Position numbers and translations under genes: made by a program
Part shown: positions 17,870 to 26,590 of the stretch, piece after piece
Position numbering within the stretch: position 1 is the stretch's first letter
Layout: each line of letters starts with the position of its first letter
The notes under the pieces: model-generated
Told to the model about the DNA's origin: nothing
Seen by the model: only the letters and a program-made list of their open reading frames with translations
The model's database searches: none
DNA from: Porphyrobacter sp. GA68
GTDB lineage: Bacteria; Pseudomonadota; Alphaproteobacteria; Sphingomonadales; Sphingomonadaceae
Direction: 5' to 3'
Assembly (NCBI RefSeq): GCF_022605525.1
Contig: NZ_JAKQYJ010000001.1
Span: 1,411,501-1,475,500 of the forward strand
Length of the DNA stretch: 64,000 bases

Positions 17870-18463
17870 ATGAATGCAATATCGGCAACAGAAAGTCTGC
17901 CTGCGGTGCGGCTCGATATTTGGGCGAGGCTCGACACTGCGGTCCGCGATCGTCGATCTGCCATGCACACGCCGGTGATTGCCACCGCCGATGCTGACGC
18001 GCGGGTCATGGTCTTGCGGGAATTCGATGTGGCTAGCGTTACGCTGCGCTTCCACCTCGACGCCCGATCGCCCAAGCGATCGGTCATCGCCGACGACCCG
18101 CGCGTTGGTGTGCTAGCCTATGACAAGGGGGCGGGCGTGCAGATCAGGTGCCGCGGCCGCGCCGAGGTTGTCGTCACCGGGGAACGGGTCGATGCGGCCT
18201 GGGCGGGTTCCGCCGCCTTCGCCCGCCGCTGTTACCTCGGCGCCGCCCCCGGCGAATTGTGCGAGGGGCCAGCGTCCGGGCTGCCCGCGTGGATCGAGGG
18301 TCAGCAACCGACCGAGGACCAGTTGCGACCCGCGCGTGCCAATTTCGCCATCATGCTCGTCGAGCTGGAGGAGATTGACTGGTACAGCCTTGCCCACACC
18401 GGCCACCGCCGCGCCGTGTTCCGGCGGGCGGACGGGTGGGCGGGGCAGTGGCTCACGCCGTGA
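17870..18463 (+). CDS. pyridoxamine 5'-phosphate oxidase-fold flavoprotein
   Basis: 197 residues of the PNPOx-like split-barrel family. RVMVLREFDVASVTLRFHLD followed by RSPKRSVIADDPRVGVLAYD is the FMN-binding half typical of PNPOx, and EIDWYSLAHTGHRRAVF closes the barrel. It lacks the extended C-terminal dimerisation region of genuine PdxH, so it is probably a general FMN or haem-binding oxidoreductase rather than the vitamin B6 enzyme. It is a monocistronic gene converging on ettA (16 bp gap). Confidence 0.75.
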   Translation: MNAISATESLPAVRLDIWARLDTAVRDRRSAMHTPVIATADADARVMVLREFDVASVTLRFHLDARSPKRSVIADDPRVGVLAYDKGAGVQIRCRGRAEVVVTGERVDAAWAGSAAFARRCYLGAAPGELCEGPASGLPAWIEGQQPTEDQLRPARANFAIMLVELEEIDWYSLAHTGHRRAVFRRADGWAGQWLTP

Positions 18464-18479
18464 ACTACGGCGTTGGCGC

Positions 18480-20153
18480 TTACCGTGTCAGCTTCTTGTA
18501 AGCGAGCCTGGTCGGCCGGTCTGCCGCATCGCCCAGTCTGCGCCGTTTGTCTTCCTCATACGCCGCAAAGTTGCCTTCGAACCACTCCACGTGGCTGTTG
18601 CCTTCGAACGCCAGGATGTGCGTTGCCAGCCGGTCAAGGAAGAAGCGGTCGTGGCTGATGACCACCGCACAGCCCGCGAAGTTCTCGATGGCGTCTTCCA
18701 GTGCGGCCAGCGTTTCCACGTCCAGATCGTTGGTCGGCTCGTCCAGCAGGAGGACATTGCCGCCTTCCTTCAGCATCTTGGCCATGTGCACGCGATTGCG
18801 TTCCCCGCCGGACAGCTTGCCGACGTTCTTCTGTTGATCCGCGCCCTTGAAGTTGAAGGCGCCGACATAAGCGCGGGTGGACGTGTCGTGACCGTTCACC
18901 TTCATGTAATCGAGCCCGTCGGAAATCTCCTCCCAGACGTTCTTCTTGGGGTCGAGGTGATCGCGGCTCTGGTCGACGAAGCCCAGGCGCACGGTTGAGC
19001 CGATCTCCACCTCGCCGCTGTCGGGCTGTTCCTTGCCGGTGATGATCTTGAACAGGGTGGACTTGCCCGCACCGTTGGGTCCGATGATGCCGACGATCCC
19101 GCCGGGCGGCAAGGTGAAGCTCAGGTTCTCGAACAACAGCTTGTCACCATAGGACTTGGTCAGGTTCTTGGCTTCGATGACCTTGCCGCCAAGCCGTTCC
19201 GGCACCTGGATGACGATCTGTGCCTTGCCCGGTTTGCGCTCGTTCTGGGATTCCTGCAAAGCCTCGAACTTGCGGATGCGGGCCTTGGATTTCGTCTGCC
19301 GCGCGGCAGGTGTCTGCCGGATCCACTGCAATTCTTCCTTGATCGCCTTGGACCGGCCGGACTCTTCCCGGTCTTCCTGCTCCAGCCGCTTGGCCTTCTT
19401 CTCGAGATAGGTCGAATAGTTGCCTTCGTACGGGAAGTACTTGCCCCGGTCGAGTTCCAGGATCCACTCCACCACATTGTCGAGGAAATAGCGGTCGTGG
19501 GTGATCATCAGCACCGCGCCCGCATATTCCTTCAGATGTTTTTCCAGCCATTCGACACTTTCGGCGTCAAGATGGTTGGTCGGCTCGTCCAGCAGCAGGA
19601 TGGACGGTTTCTGGATCAGCAGACGGGTCAGCGCCACGCGCCGCTTCTCCCCGCCCGACAAGTCGGTCACCGGCCAGTCGCCCGGTGGACAGCGCAGCGC
19701 CTCCATCGCAATTTCCAGCTGGTTGTCGAGTGTCCAGCCGTCCACCGCGTCGATCTTGGCCTGAAGATCCCCCATCTCTTCGCCGAGTTTTTCATAATCG
19801 GCGTCCGGTTCGGCCATTTCCGCGGCAATCTGGTTGTAGCGGTCGACGAGATCGGCCGTGTCGCGCGCACCGTCCTTGACGTTTTCCAGCACGGTCTTGG
19901 TCGGGTCGAGTTCCGGCTCCTGTTCAAGATAGCCGACCGTGATGTTCTCTCCGGCCCACGCTTCCCCGGTGAAATCCGTGTCGATGCCGGCCATGATCTT
20001 GATCAGGGTCGACTTGCCCGCACCATTTGGTCCGACAATCCCGATCTTGGCGCCCTGGTAAAACTGCAGATTGATGTTGCTGAGCACCGGCTTTTGCGCA
20101 CCGGGAAAAGTCTTGGTCATGTCTTTCATGACAAACGCGTACTGCGCGGCCAT
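18480..20153 (-). CDS. ettA: energy-dependent translational throttle protein EttA (ABC-F)
   Basis: 557 residues, very close to the family length. Two ABC domains each carry GPNGAGKST, a signature LSGGEKRR or LSGGERNR, and LLLDEPTNHLD or LLLDEPTNDLD. Between them lies the EttA linker with RLEQEDREESGRSKAIKEE, and the arm region PAARQTKSKARIRKFE. EttA binds the ribosomal E site and gates the first elongation cycle according to ATP/ADP ratio. ATG 20153 is chosen by family alignment. It is divergent from the M28 peptidase across 115 bp. Confidence 0.93.
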   Translation of the reverse strand: MAAQYAFVMKDMTKTFPGAQKPVLSNINLQFYQGAKIGIVGPNGAGKSTLIKIMAGIDTDFTGEAWAGENITVGYLEQEPELDPTKTVLENVKDGARDTADLVDRYNQIAAEMAEPDADYEKLGEEMGDLQAKIDAVDGWTLDNQLEIAMEALRCPPGDWPVTDLSGGEKRRVALTRLLIQKPSILLLDEPTNHLDAESVEWLEKHLKEYAGAVLMITHDRYFLDNVVEWILELDRGKYFPYEGNYSTYLEKKAKRLEQEDREESGRSKAIKEELQWIRQTPAARQTKSKARIRKFEALQESQNERKPGKAQIVIQVPERLGGKVIEAKNLTKSYGDKLLFENLSFTLPPGGIVGIIGPNGAGKSTLFKIITGKEQPDSGEVEIGSTVRLGFVDQSRDHLDPKKNVWEEISDGLDYMKVNGHDTSTRAYVGAFNFKGADQQKNVGKLSGGERNRVHMAKMLKEGGNVLLLDEPTNDLDVETLAALEDAIENFAGCAVVISHDRFFLDRLATHILAFEGNSHVEWFEGNFAAYEEDKRRRLGDAADRPTRLAYKKLTR

Positions 20154-20268
20154 TCGAAATTCCTTTGGGGTGATGTGTAGGTGGGAGAGGGTTGCGGCGG
20201 CAAATAGGCGCTGCACCCTGCTGCGGCAAGCTGGACTTGAGGCTCGCCGCGGATTAGCGGCGTTCGCT

Positions 20269-21639
20269 ATGAAGAACTCCTACCTCGCCTTCGCCGCAGC
20301 GATCCTCGCGGCACCAGTAATCGCGCAACCCGCCGATCCTGTGGCCGCCGCCGCCGACCTTGCGCTGGACGAAGACCGGCTGGCGTGGGATTTCGTGGAA
20401 GGTATCACGACCGAAGTGGGGCCGCGCCAGCCTGGAACGGAGGCGGAGGCGCGAGGCCGCGCGTGGGCCATGGACTGGCTGAACGCCGCAGGCTTTGCCA
20501 ACGTGGCCAACGAGCCGTTCATGATGGACACCTGGGTTCGGGGCGAAGAGCGGGCCGAAGTGGTCGCACCGTTCGCGCAGCCCCTGACGATTACGGCGCT
20601 GGGGAACAGCGGCGCAACCGGGGCGCGTGGTCTGGAAGCTGAGGTGGTTTATTTCCCCAGCTACGCCGACCTGCAGGCCGCGCCTGACGGCAGCCTGCGC
20701 GGAAAGATCGCGTTCATTGGTCATGAGATGCGCCCGACTCAGGATGGCTCGTCCTACGGCTTTGCGGGTCCGGCACGCTGGACCGGCCCGGGCCTGGCCG
20801 CCAGCAAGGGGGCGGTAGCTGCCGTGATCCGCTCCATCGGTACGGAAAGCCACCGGACCCCGCACACCGGCGGCACTACCTTTGCCGCCGGCGTCACGCC
20901 CATCCCGGCGGCTGCGCTGTCTAACCCGGACGCCGACAATCTGGAGCGGATGTTCGCCCGCGCCGGGGACAGGCCGATCCGCATGAAGTTGACCCTGACG
21001 CCGCGCCAGCTGGGGCGGACGGAGAGCGGCAATGTGGTTGGCGAAATTGTCGGGCGCGACCCGTCGCTGCCACCGGTGCTGCTCGCGTGCCATCTGGACA
21101 GCTGGGATCTGGGAACCGGCGCGGTCGACGATGGCGCTGGCTGCGGGATCATCGCGGCGGCAGCGCGCAACGTGGCCTCTGCCGGGCAGCCGCTGCGCAC
21201 AATCCGCGTTTTGTTCGCGGGCGCGGAGGAAACCGGCCTGTGGGGCAGCAGAGCCTATTCCGAGGCGCATCTCAATGAGCCTTTTGCGGTGGGAATCGAA
21301 AGCGACTTCGGCGCTGATCGGATCTGGCGTCTCGACACCAACTTCACCGACAGCAACCCGCAGCTTTACCGGCGCCTGGCGCAGTCGGTGGTCCGATTTG
21401 GCGTCGCGCCGTCGCGCGAAGTGGCGACCGGCGGCGCGGACCTCAACGTCATCCGCGACCAGAAAGGAGCGCTGGTCGACCTGCAGCAGGACGGCACCCG
21501 CTATTTTGATCTGCACCACACGCCCGACGACACGCTGGACAAGATCGATCCCGCGCAGCTGCGGCAGAATGTGGCGGTGTGGACCCAGGTTGTCGGGATC
21601 CTCGCCAACACGGAGGGTAATTTCCTGGGCCAGCAGTAA
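20269..21639 (+). CDS. M28 family zinc metallopeptidase, exported
   Basis: 456 residues with a signal peptide (about 1-20, ending APVIAQ). A PA-type inserted domain precedes the M28 catalytic core. Zinc ligand candidates are the His and Asp in ACHLDSWDLGTGAVDDGAG, followed by Glu-Glu in FAGAEETGLWGS, Asp in ESDFGAD and a distal His in FDLHHTPDDTLD. All the expected co-catalytic dizinc residues are visible. M28 members are aminopeptidases or carboxypeptidases acting in the periplasm or outside; precise specificity is unknown. ATG 20269 is selected because it gives the signal peptide. Confidence 0.87.
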   Translation: MKNSYLAFAAAILAAPVIAQPADPVAAAADLALDEDRLAWDFVEGITTEVGPRQPGTEAEARGRAWAMDWLNAAGFANVANEPFMMDTWVRGEERAEVVAPFAQPLTITALGNSGATGARGLEAEVVYFPSYADLQAAPDGSLRGKIAFIGHEMRPTQDGSSYGFAGPARWTGPGLAASKGAVAAVIRSIGTESHRTPHTGGTTFAAGVTPIPAAALSNPDADNLERMFARAGDRPIRMKLTLTPRQLGRTESGNVVGEIVGRDPSLPPVLLACHLDSWDLGTGAVDDGAGCGIIAAAARNVASAGQPLRTIRVLFAGAEETGLWGSRAYSEAHLNEPFAVGIESDFGADRIWRLDTNFTDSNPQLYRRLAQSVVRFGVAPSREVATGGADLNVIRDQKGALVDLQQDGTRYFDLHHTPDDTLDKIDPAQLRQNVAVWTQVVGILANTEGNFLGQQ

Positions 21640-21770
21640 GGCAATTTTCTGCGGGAGCAGGTTACTGCCGCAGCGAACGGTGTGCGCTCTCCCAAAAACC
21701 GAACAGCTTCCCATGCCGCTCCGTAGTAAGGGGAGAGGCAGGTCGCCGCGAGACTCTGGTGGAAATGCGG

Positions 21771-21850
<80 letters not shown>

Positions 21851-21877
21851 ACACTTTTTCGCGTCGTCGCCATCCGG

Positions 21878-21951
21878 TGGGCCCGGCAGGACTCGAACCC
21901 GCGACCTAGCCGTTATGAGCGGCCAGCTCTAACCAACTGAGCTACAGGCCC
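21878..21951 (-). tRNA. tRNA with CAT anticodon, probably tRNA-Ile2 (lysidine type)
   Basis: Full cloverleaf: acceptor GGGCCTG/CGGGCCC, D-arm AGCTCAGTTGGTTAGAGC, anticodon loop CTCATAA (CAT at 21915-21917) and T-arm GGTTCGAGTCC. CAT may mean elongator Met, initiator Met or Ile2. It lacks the initiator's mismatched 1-72 pair. C4-G69 and C5-G68 in the acceptor stem agree with known TilS recognition elements, favouring Ile2. The elongator Met alternative is not excluded. Confidence 0.85.
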
Positions 21952-21970
21952 GTCCGGAGGTGGCGAGGGG

Positions 21971-21999
21971 CGGGTAGCCGAAGGGCTGCGACATGGCAA
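21971..21999 (-). promoter_or_regulatory. candidate sigma-70 promoter for the two-tRNA unit
   Basis: On the minus strand TTGCCA (-35) is separated by 17 nt from TACCCG (-10), ending 20 nt before the CAT-anticodon tRNA. The -35 and spacing match those of the tRNA-Pro(GGG) promoter at 30255-30283; the -10 is weak. Confidence 0.4.
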
Positions 22000-22027
22000 G
22001 CAGCGGTTCGACATGCCGGCGTCATTG

Positions 22028-23791
22028 TCACGCCGCGTTGCTGTTGCTGCGGCCGGAACCGGTTTCCGGCGCCACGGGCAATGTCAGCAGCAGCCGGTCG
22101 CCGCTGCGCCGCAAGTCCCCGCCGACGGCGCGGGATTGGGCGCGGGCGAGGCGCAGGGCAAAGCCGCTGCCGAACAAGCCGGGCGTGACCGGCGCCGGGC
22201 CGGTCGGCAGTTCGTTGACGAACAGGTCATCCATTGCGCGCAAGGTGGCCGGAAGAGCGCACGACAGGTCCAGCGCGGTGCCATGCTGTTCCAGCTGAAC
22301 CTCCATGATTTCCTGCTCGCCGGCACTGGCGGCGAGGGACGCGAGCAACCGCCACACCAGCAGTTCGGCGTCAGAGTCCGGCAGCGGCACTCGCGCTCCG
22401 CCGGCCTGGATGATGAGATCAAAGCCAGCGGCCTGTGGCTGCAGGGCGGGGCGCAACTGCCGCACTGTGGCCGCAACAATGGGTGAAAGGTCACTCCTGT
22501 CGCCGTCTTTGATGCCGGGTTCGTTGCTCTCCAGGCGGGCAAGCTGTTCCAGATCGGCAAAGGCCGCCAGGATTCTTGCGGCATCGCCACTGATGCCCGC
22601 GGCGAGTGCGCGGTAGGCATGCGGCACGGGGCCAACCATCTGCTGCTGGATCAGTTCGGCATAGCCCTGAATCGCGCTTACGGGCGTACGCAGTTCGTGC
22701 AGGACCTGGCGCAATGCGTCGGCCTGCTCACGCGCCTTGCCCCGCGGGTCCGGCGCCGCATCTGCCGGACGGCAGAAACGTCCCGCATAGCCGGTGAAGC
22801 TGCCGGAAGCGGGCGCGAACTGCGGCACCGCGTCGACGACCCACCTACCGGCTATAGGCTCCGCACCCGACATCTGGGCGTCGGCTGCACGCAGCGGCAG
22901 ACGGTTCGCCAGCCGGAAAGCGGGACTGCCGGCGGCGGGAATGATCGCCCCGGCGAACACGTCGTCAAGCGGGGTGCCCACAACCTTTGGTGCTACCGTC
23001 TCATCCGTCCAGACGATCCTGCCGCGGTCATCGGACATGAAGTGGAACAGGCGGACAACTTCCTGTTCCGGCTGTCGCTGGTCCGCGCCGGTGTCGACTC
23101 CGGGCTGGGCGCCTTCTTCTCCCGCGGCGGTTTTCCTCGCGGTCTGAAAAGCTTCTATGCGGCGCAGCAGGTTTCTGATCTCATCATCCCGCCGGCCCGG
23201 GTCTGCACTTTGCGTCCCATTTGCCGATAGGTCGGCGGGAGTGTCCGGCACTGACGAAGCGGGGCGGGCGGCGGGCGGCGCAACATCCGCTCGGCCATGC
23301 TCGTTCGCCTCTCCGGATGAGGTGCGGGTCGGCTCCGCAGTTGTCTCGTGCGGCGCCGGCAGAGCGCGGTCCTGCACCCCCAGCCGTTCCAGCGCGGCCT
23401 CCGCTCGCGCCGGCAGATCGCGGCGCAGCCGCAGAAAGCCGCGCGACCGCACGGGCAGCTCAGGAATTAGCGTAAGCCATTCATCCGCGTTCAGAGCGGC
23501 TGCGGCGAGCGCGCTGGCTGCGACTTCGGGTTCCTGTTCCGTCAGGAACAGGATGAGGGCGAGATTGCGCAGATGCCAACCCTCTTCCCGCAGGATGCGT
23601 GCGCGGTCGGCTGGCGGGATCTGATCCGACAGATCGAGCAGCCTCTGCCATCCTGTTTCTTCCAGCTGCGCCGGTGTATCGTCGCGTCGCTGGTTCAGGA
23701 GGTCGAGCAGTTGCCGGAACTGCGTACGCGCGGCCCGTTCACCCGCCGCGCGTTGACGCAGGACGGTGGCAAGGCGGTCATCGATCTGCAC
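22028..23791 (-). CDS. orphan histidine kinase-like protein with degenerate ATPase domain
   Basis: 587 residues, starting at GTG; no membrane helices. Residues 1-140 are a helical region, 140-240 a Pro/Ala-rich linker, and about 243-345 a PAS-like region. A HisKA domain follows with an intact H-box HELRTPVSAIQGYAE (phospho-acceptor His365). The following domain looks degraded: where the N-box should be, the sequence reads LLVWRLLASLAASAGE (about 477-492) with no Asn. There is no DxGxG motif, and only a vague GLFGSGFALRLARA replaces the G2 box. It may be a pseudokinase, or phosphorylated in trans. No response regulator is adjacent; an Lrp-type regulator is divergent, 216 bp away. Confidence 0.8.
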   Translation of the reverse strand: MQIDDRLATVLRQRAAGERAARTQFRQLLDLLNQRRDDTPAQLEETGWQRLLDLSDQIPPADRARILREEGWHLRNLALILFLTEQEPEVAASALAAAALNADEWLTLIPELPVRSRGFLRLRRDLPARAEAALERLGVQDRALPAPHETTAEPTRTSSGEANEHGRADVAPPAARPASSVPDTPADLSANGTQSADPGRRDDEIRNLLRRIEAFQTARKTAAGEEGAQPGVDTGADQRQPEQEVVRLFHFMSDDRGRIVWTDETVAPKVVGTPLDDVFAGAIIPAAGSPAFRLANRLPLRAADAQMSGAEPIAGRWVVDAVPQFAPASGSFTGYAGRFCRPADAAPDPRGKAREQADALRQVLHELRTPVSAIQGYAELIQQQMVGPVPHAYRALAAGISGDAARILAAFADLEQLARLESNEPGIKDGDRSDLSPIVAATVRQLRPALQPQAAGFDLIIQAGGARVPLPDSDAELLVWRLLASLAASAGEQEIMEVQLEQHGTALDLSCALPATLRAMDDLFVNELPTGPAPVTPGLFGSGFALRLARAQSRAVGGDLRRSGDRLLLTLPVAPETGSGRSNSNAA

Positions 23792-23911
23792 TGGATCTCC
23801 GGCAAGGGGTCTGCTGCTTCATTGATCGGCAAGGCCAAGGTACTCACCGCCATAGCCGAGGCACCTGGCCGTTGCGCTCGCTTCTCCGGTCCAGTTGCAA
23901 AAGGAGACAAC

Positions 23912-23965
23912 ATGAGGCGCGCGAACAATCCGTTCCCTTGCGGGACACTTCATTTCAATTCATAA
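23912..23965 (+). CDS. possible 17-residue leader peptide upstream of the Lrp-type gene
   Basis: ATG 23912 follows AAAAGGAG at ideal spacing and opens a 17-codon frame reading MRRANNPFPCGTLHFNS and ending in TAA, 42 bp before the Lrp/AsnC gene. The strong ribosome binding site is the main support. No amino-acid run typical of attenuator leaders is present and no terminator/antiterminator pair was recognised. It may be a small protein, a leader peptide or chance. Confidence 0.3.
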   Translation: MRRANNPFPCGTLHFNS

Positions 23966-24007
23966 GCCCTGCATACAATCAATCGAAACCGCGAGACTTG
24001 TTGATCT

Positions 24008-24487
24008 ATGGTTCACTTGGATGCGATTGACCGGCAATTGCTTGCCCATCTTCAGGCGGATGGCCGCATCACCAACGTCGAACTGGCGTCCCGCGTTGGC
24101 TTGACCGCGCCACCATGCCTGCGGCGGGTTCGCACGTTGGAAGAAGCGGGAGTAATCCGCGGCTATCATGCGCAGCTCAACGCGCAGCAACTTGGCTTCG
24201 GCATCACCGTGTTCGCGATGGTCAGCCTCAAGAGTCAGGCAGAAACCGCCTTGCGCGAGTTTGAAGATTACGTTCGCGCCCTGCCCGAAGTGCGCGAATG
24301 CCATATGCTGAATGGCGAGATTGATTTTATGCTCAAGGTGGTCAGCCGGGATCTGCAGACCTTCCAGGAGTTTCTTACCGGAAAGCTGACGGCCGCACCG
24401 AACGTCGACAGCGTCAAGACATCGCTGACCATCCGGACCAGCAAGAACGAGCCCGGCGTACCTCTGACAGATACTCAAACCCGCTGA
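24008..24487 (+). CDS. Lrp/AsnC family transcriptional regulator
   Basis: 159 residues. The N-terminal winged helix-turn-helix (about 5-55, LDAIDRQLLAHLQADGRITNVELA split by the family pattern) is followed by the RAM/AsnC ligand-binding domain. The usual features are GYHAQLNAQQLG and MLNGEIDFMLKVVSRD. Members bind amino acids and act as octamers or dimers controlling amino-acid metabolism. Effector and targets are unknown. It may read through a 216 bp leader region that also holds a putative 17-codon frame, and it is divergent from the orphan kinase. Confidence 0.9.
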   Translation: MVHLDAIDRQLLAHLQADGRITNVELASRVGLTAPPCLRRVRTLEEAGVIRGYHAQLNAQQLGFGITVFAMVSLKSQAETALREFEDYVRALPEVRECHMLNGEIDFMLKVVSRDLQTFQEFLTGKLTAAPNVDSVKTSLTIRTSKNEPGVPLTDTQTR

Positions 24488-24546
24488 AGTACCGCCGTCC
24501 CTCGCAGAGTGGCGACAGGTCGCACTGACGCAGAGTTAGGGAAAGC

Positions 24547-24571
24547 GGAACATCGGCGTTTCTACCCGGTT
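24547..24571 (+). promoter_or_regulatory. EcfG-type general stress response promoter
   Basis: GGAAC (24547-24551), 16-nt spacer, GGTT (24568-24571), 27 nt upstream of the stress-protein ATG. The alphaproteobacterial EcfG consensus is GGAAC-N16/17-CGTT, so only one -10 base differs. The downstream product is of a stress-protein type, which supports the call. Confidence 0.6.
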
Positions 24572-24598
24572 GGTTTATCTCTAAAAAGGAGAAACCAA

Positions 24599-25141
24599 AT
24601 GGCCGTTCAATCCGCAATCTTCGACAGCCAGGCAGAGGCGCAGCGCGCGGTCGGCGACCTGCGCGCCGCCGGTGTCGGTGATGACGCGATCTCGCTTGTC
24701 GCTCACCACAATCGTACCACCACGACCACCGATGCCGATGGCCATGTCACCGATGAGGAGCATACCAGCCTTGTACGCGGCATTTTCGGCGGGGGCGCAC
24801 TGGGCGCTGGGCTCGGCGTGGCTGCACTCGCCATTCCGGGTGTCGGACCTCTGGCTGCCGCCGGGGCGATCGCTGCCTCCGCAGTGCCCGCCGCAATGGG
24901 AACCGGTGCCGTGCTCGGCGCGATCGGAGGCTCTCTGAACGAGGTCATGAAAGGCCACGGCGTCAGTGACGAGGATGCCGCCTACTACGGCGACCGCATG
25001 AAAAGCGGTGCGGTGTTCGTCTCCGTCGATACGGATCGCACCGCAGTCCCGTCCGCCCGCATCGATGACGTGCTCTACAGCGCGGGCGGCCACAACTCAT
25101 CCCGGCAGAGAGGGGCGGGCGCGACGCGGGCCACCCTCTAG
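24599..25141 (+). CDS. general stress protein-like, glycine-rich membrane-interacting protein
   Basis: 180 residues with a strong AAAAAGGAG ribosome site. Residues 1-45 resemble the general-stress-protein 17M-like N-terminal module (AIFDSQAEAQRAVGDLRAAGVGDD segments). A long Gly/Ala-rich stretch (about 60-120, GIFGGGALGAGLGVAALAIPGVGPLAAAG-type) looks like a glycine-zipper membrane region. A second alpha/beta unit ends VSVDTDR. Such proteins are commonly under the EcfG regulon in Sphingomonadales. The biochemical role is unknown. It is convergent with accC. Confidence 0.75.
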   Translation: MAVQSAIFDSQAEAQRAVGDLRAAGVGDDAISLVAHHNRTTTTTDADGHVTDEEHTSLVRGIFGGGALGAGLGVAALAIPGVGPLAAAGAIAASAVPAAMGTGAVLGAIGGSLNEVMKGHGVSDEDAAYYGDRMKSGAVFVSVDTDRTAVPSARIDDVLYSAGGHNSSRQRGAGATRATL

Positions 25142-25161
25142 ACGGTTGCACCACGCGACCG

Positions 25162-25198
25162 GCAGCGGGACATGCGCGGCGTATGCCGGTCCCGCTGC
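25162..25198. terminator. hairpin between convergent stress gene and accC
   Basis: GCAGCGGGAC (25162-25171) pairs perfectly with GTCCCGCTGC (25189-25198) across a 17-nt loop. No T-run follows on either strand. A terminator role is inferred from the convergent location. Confidence 0.4.
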
Positions 25199-25223
25199 AC
25201 CTGCCTGCACTGCGCTGCGGGGG

Positions 25224-26582
25224 TCAGGCCGGTTTGGCTGACCGTTCCTGCAGCCATTCCTCCAGCCATTTGATCGAATAGCCGCCGCTCAGGACGTCAG
25301 GCTGGTCCAGCAGCGCCTGATGCAGCGGAATGCTGGTCTTCACACCTTCGATGACCATCTCATCCAACGCGCGGCGCAGGCGCATGATGCAGCGATCCCG
25401 GTCGCGGCCATACACGATCAGCTTGGCGATCATGCTGTCGTAGTACGGGGGGATGCGATAACCCGCGTACAGGCCGCTATCCACCCGCACATGCATTCCG
25501 CCCGCGGCGTGATAGTAAGTCACTGCGCCCGGCGAAGGGGCGAATGTCCATGGATCTTCGGCGTTGATGCGGCATTCGATGGCATGACCTTCGAACCGGA
25601 TATCCTCCTGCCGGCACGATAGATCCTTGCCATCGGCAACGCGGATCTGTTCACGCACCAGGTCAATGCCGGTGATCATTTCGGTGACGGGATGTTCAAC
25701 CTGCAGGCGGGTGTTCATCTCGATGAAGTAGAACGCGCCGTTCTCCCACAGGAATTCGATCGTGCCTGCCCCGCGATAGCCCATTTGCGCCATCGCCTCG
25801 GCGCATATGCGGCCCATCCGCTCCCGCTCGTCCGGTGAGAGCACGGGCGAGGGCGCCTCTTCCAGCACTTTCTGGTGCCGCCGCTGAAGCGAACAATCGC
25901 GCTCGCCCAGATGAATGGCCTGCCCGCGCCCGTCGCCGAAGATCTGAAACTCGATATGACGAGGGTTGCCGAGATACTTCTCTATATAAACGGTATCGTC
26001 GCCAAACGCCGATTTCGCCTCGCTTCGCGCCTGGCTCATCAAGGTTTCAAGCTGGCCTTCGTCGGGCACCACCTTCATCCCGCGGCCGCCCCCGCCGCTC
26101 GCTGCCTTGACCAGCACGGGGTATCCGATTTCCGCCGCGATCCGGCGCGCATCGTCCACGGTGTCCACCGCACCCGACGATCCCGGTACCAGCGGCAGGC
26201 CGAGCGCGCCGGCTGTCGCCTTGGCCGCTACCTTGTCGCCCATGGTGCGAATGTGTTCGGGTTTCGGGCCGATCCAGACCAGATCGTGCGCTTCGACGAT
26301 TTCCGCAAACTTCGCGTTCTCGGACAGGAAGCCATAGCCGGGATGGATCGCGTCGCAGCCCGCAATTTCGGCGGCGGCGATGATGTTGGCGATGTTGAGA
26401 TAGCTTTCGGATGCCGGCGGCGGACCGATGCACACCGCGTGGTCGGCCAGCCTGACGTGCATCGCGTCGGCATCGGCGGTGGAATGGACCGCGACCGTTT
26501 CGATACCCATTTCCCGCGCAGCGCGATGAATGCGAAGCGCGATTTCGCCACGGTTTGCGATCAGAATGCGTGAGATCGGCAT
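25224..26582 (-). CDS. accC: acetyl-CoA carboxylase biotin carboxylase subunit
   Basis: 452 residues. It carries the biotin carboxylase N-domain ([13 protein letters not shown]), an ATP-grasp domain with the glycine-rich [14 protein letters not shown] loop, the [13 protein letters not shown] bicarbonate/ATP segment and [14 protein letters not shown] catalytic residues, and the C-domain. It carboxylates biotin on AccB using ATP and bicarbonate for malonyl-CoA synthesis. ATG 26582 lies 8 nt after the accB stop, so the two are co-transcribed; an upstream TTG at 26594 is less likely. Confidence 0.96.
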   Translation of the reverse strand: MPISRILIANRGEIALRIHRAAREMGIETVAVHSTADADAMHVRLADHAVCIGPPPASESYLNIANIIAAAEIAGCDAIHPGYGFLSENAKFAEIVEAHDLVWIGPKPEHIRTMGDKVAAKATAGALGLPLVPGSSGAVDTVDDARRIAAEIGYPVLVKAASGGGGRGMKVVPDEGQLETLMSQARSEAKSAFGDDTVYIEKYLGNPRHIEFQIFGDGRGQAIHLGERDCSLQRRHQKVLEEAPSPVLSPDERERMGRICAEAMAQMGYRGAGTIEFLWENGAFYFIEMNTRLQVEHPVTEMITGIDLVREQIRVADGKDLSCRQEDIRFEGHAIECRINAEDPWTFAPSPGAVTYYHAAGGMHVRVDSGLYAGYRIPPYYDSMIAKLIVYGRDRDRCIMRLRRALDEMVIEGVKTSIPLHQALLDQPDVLSGGYSIKWLEEWLQERSAKPA

Positions 26583-26590
26583 CGCGGCGG

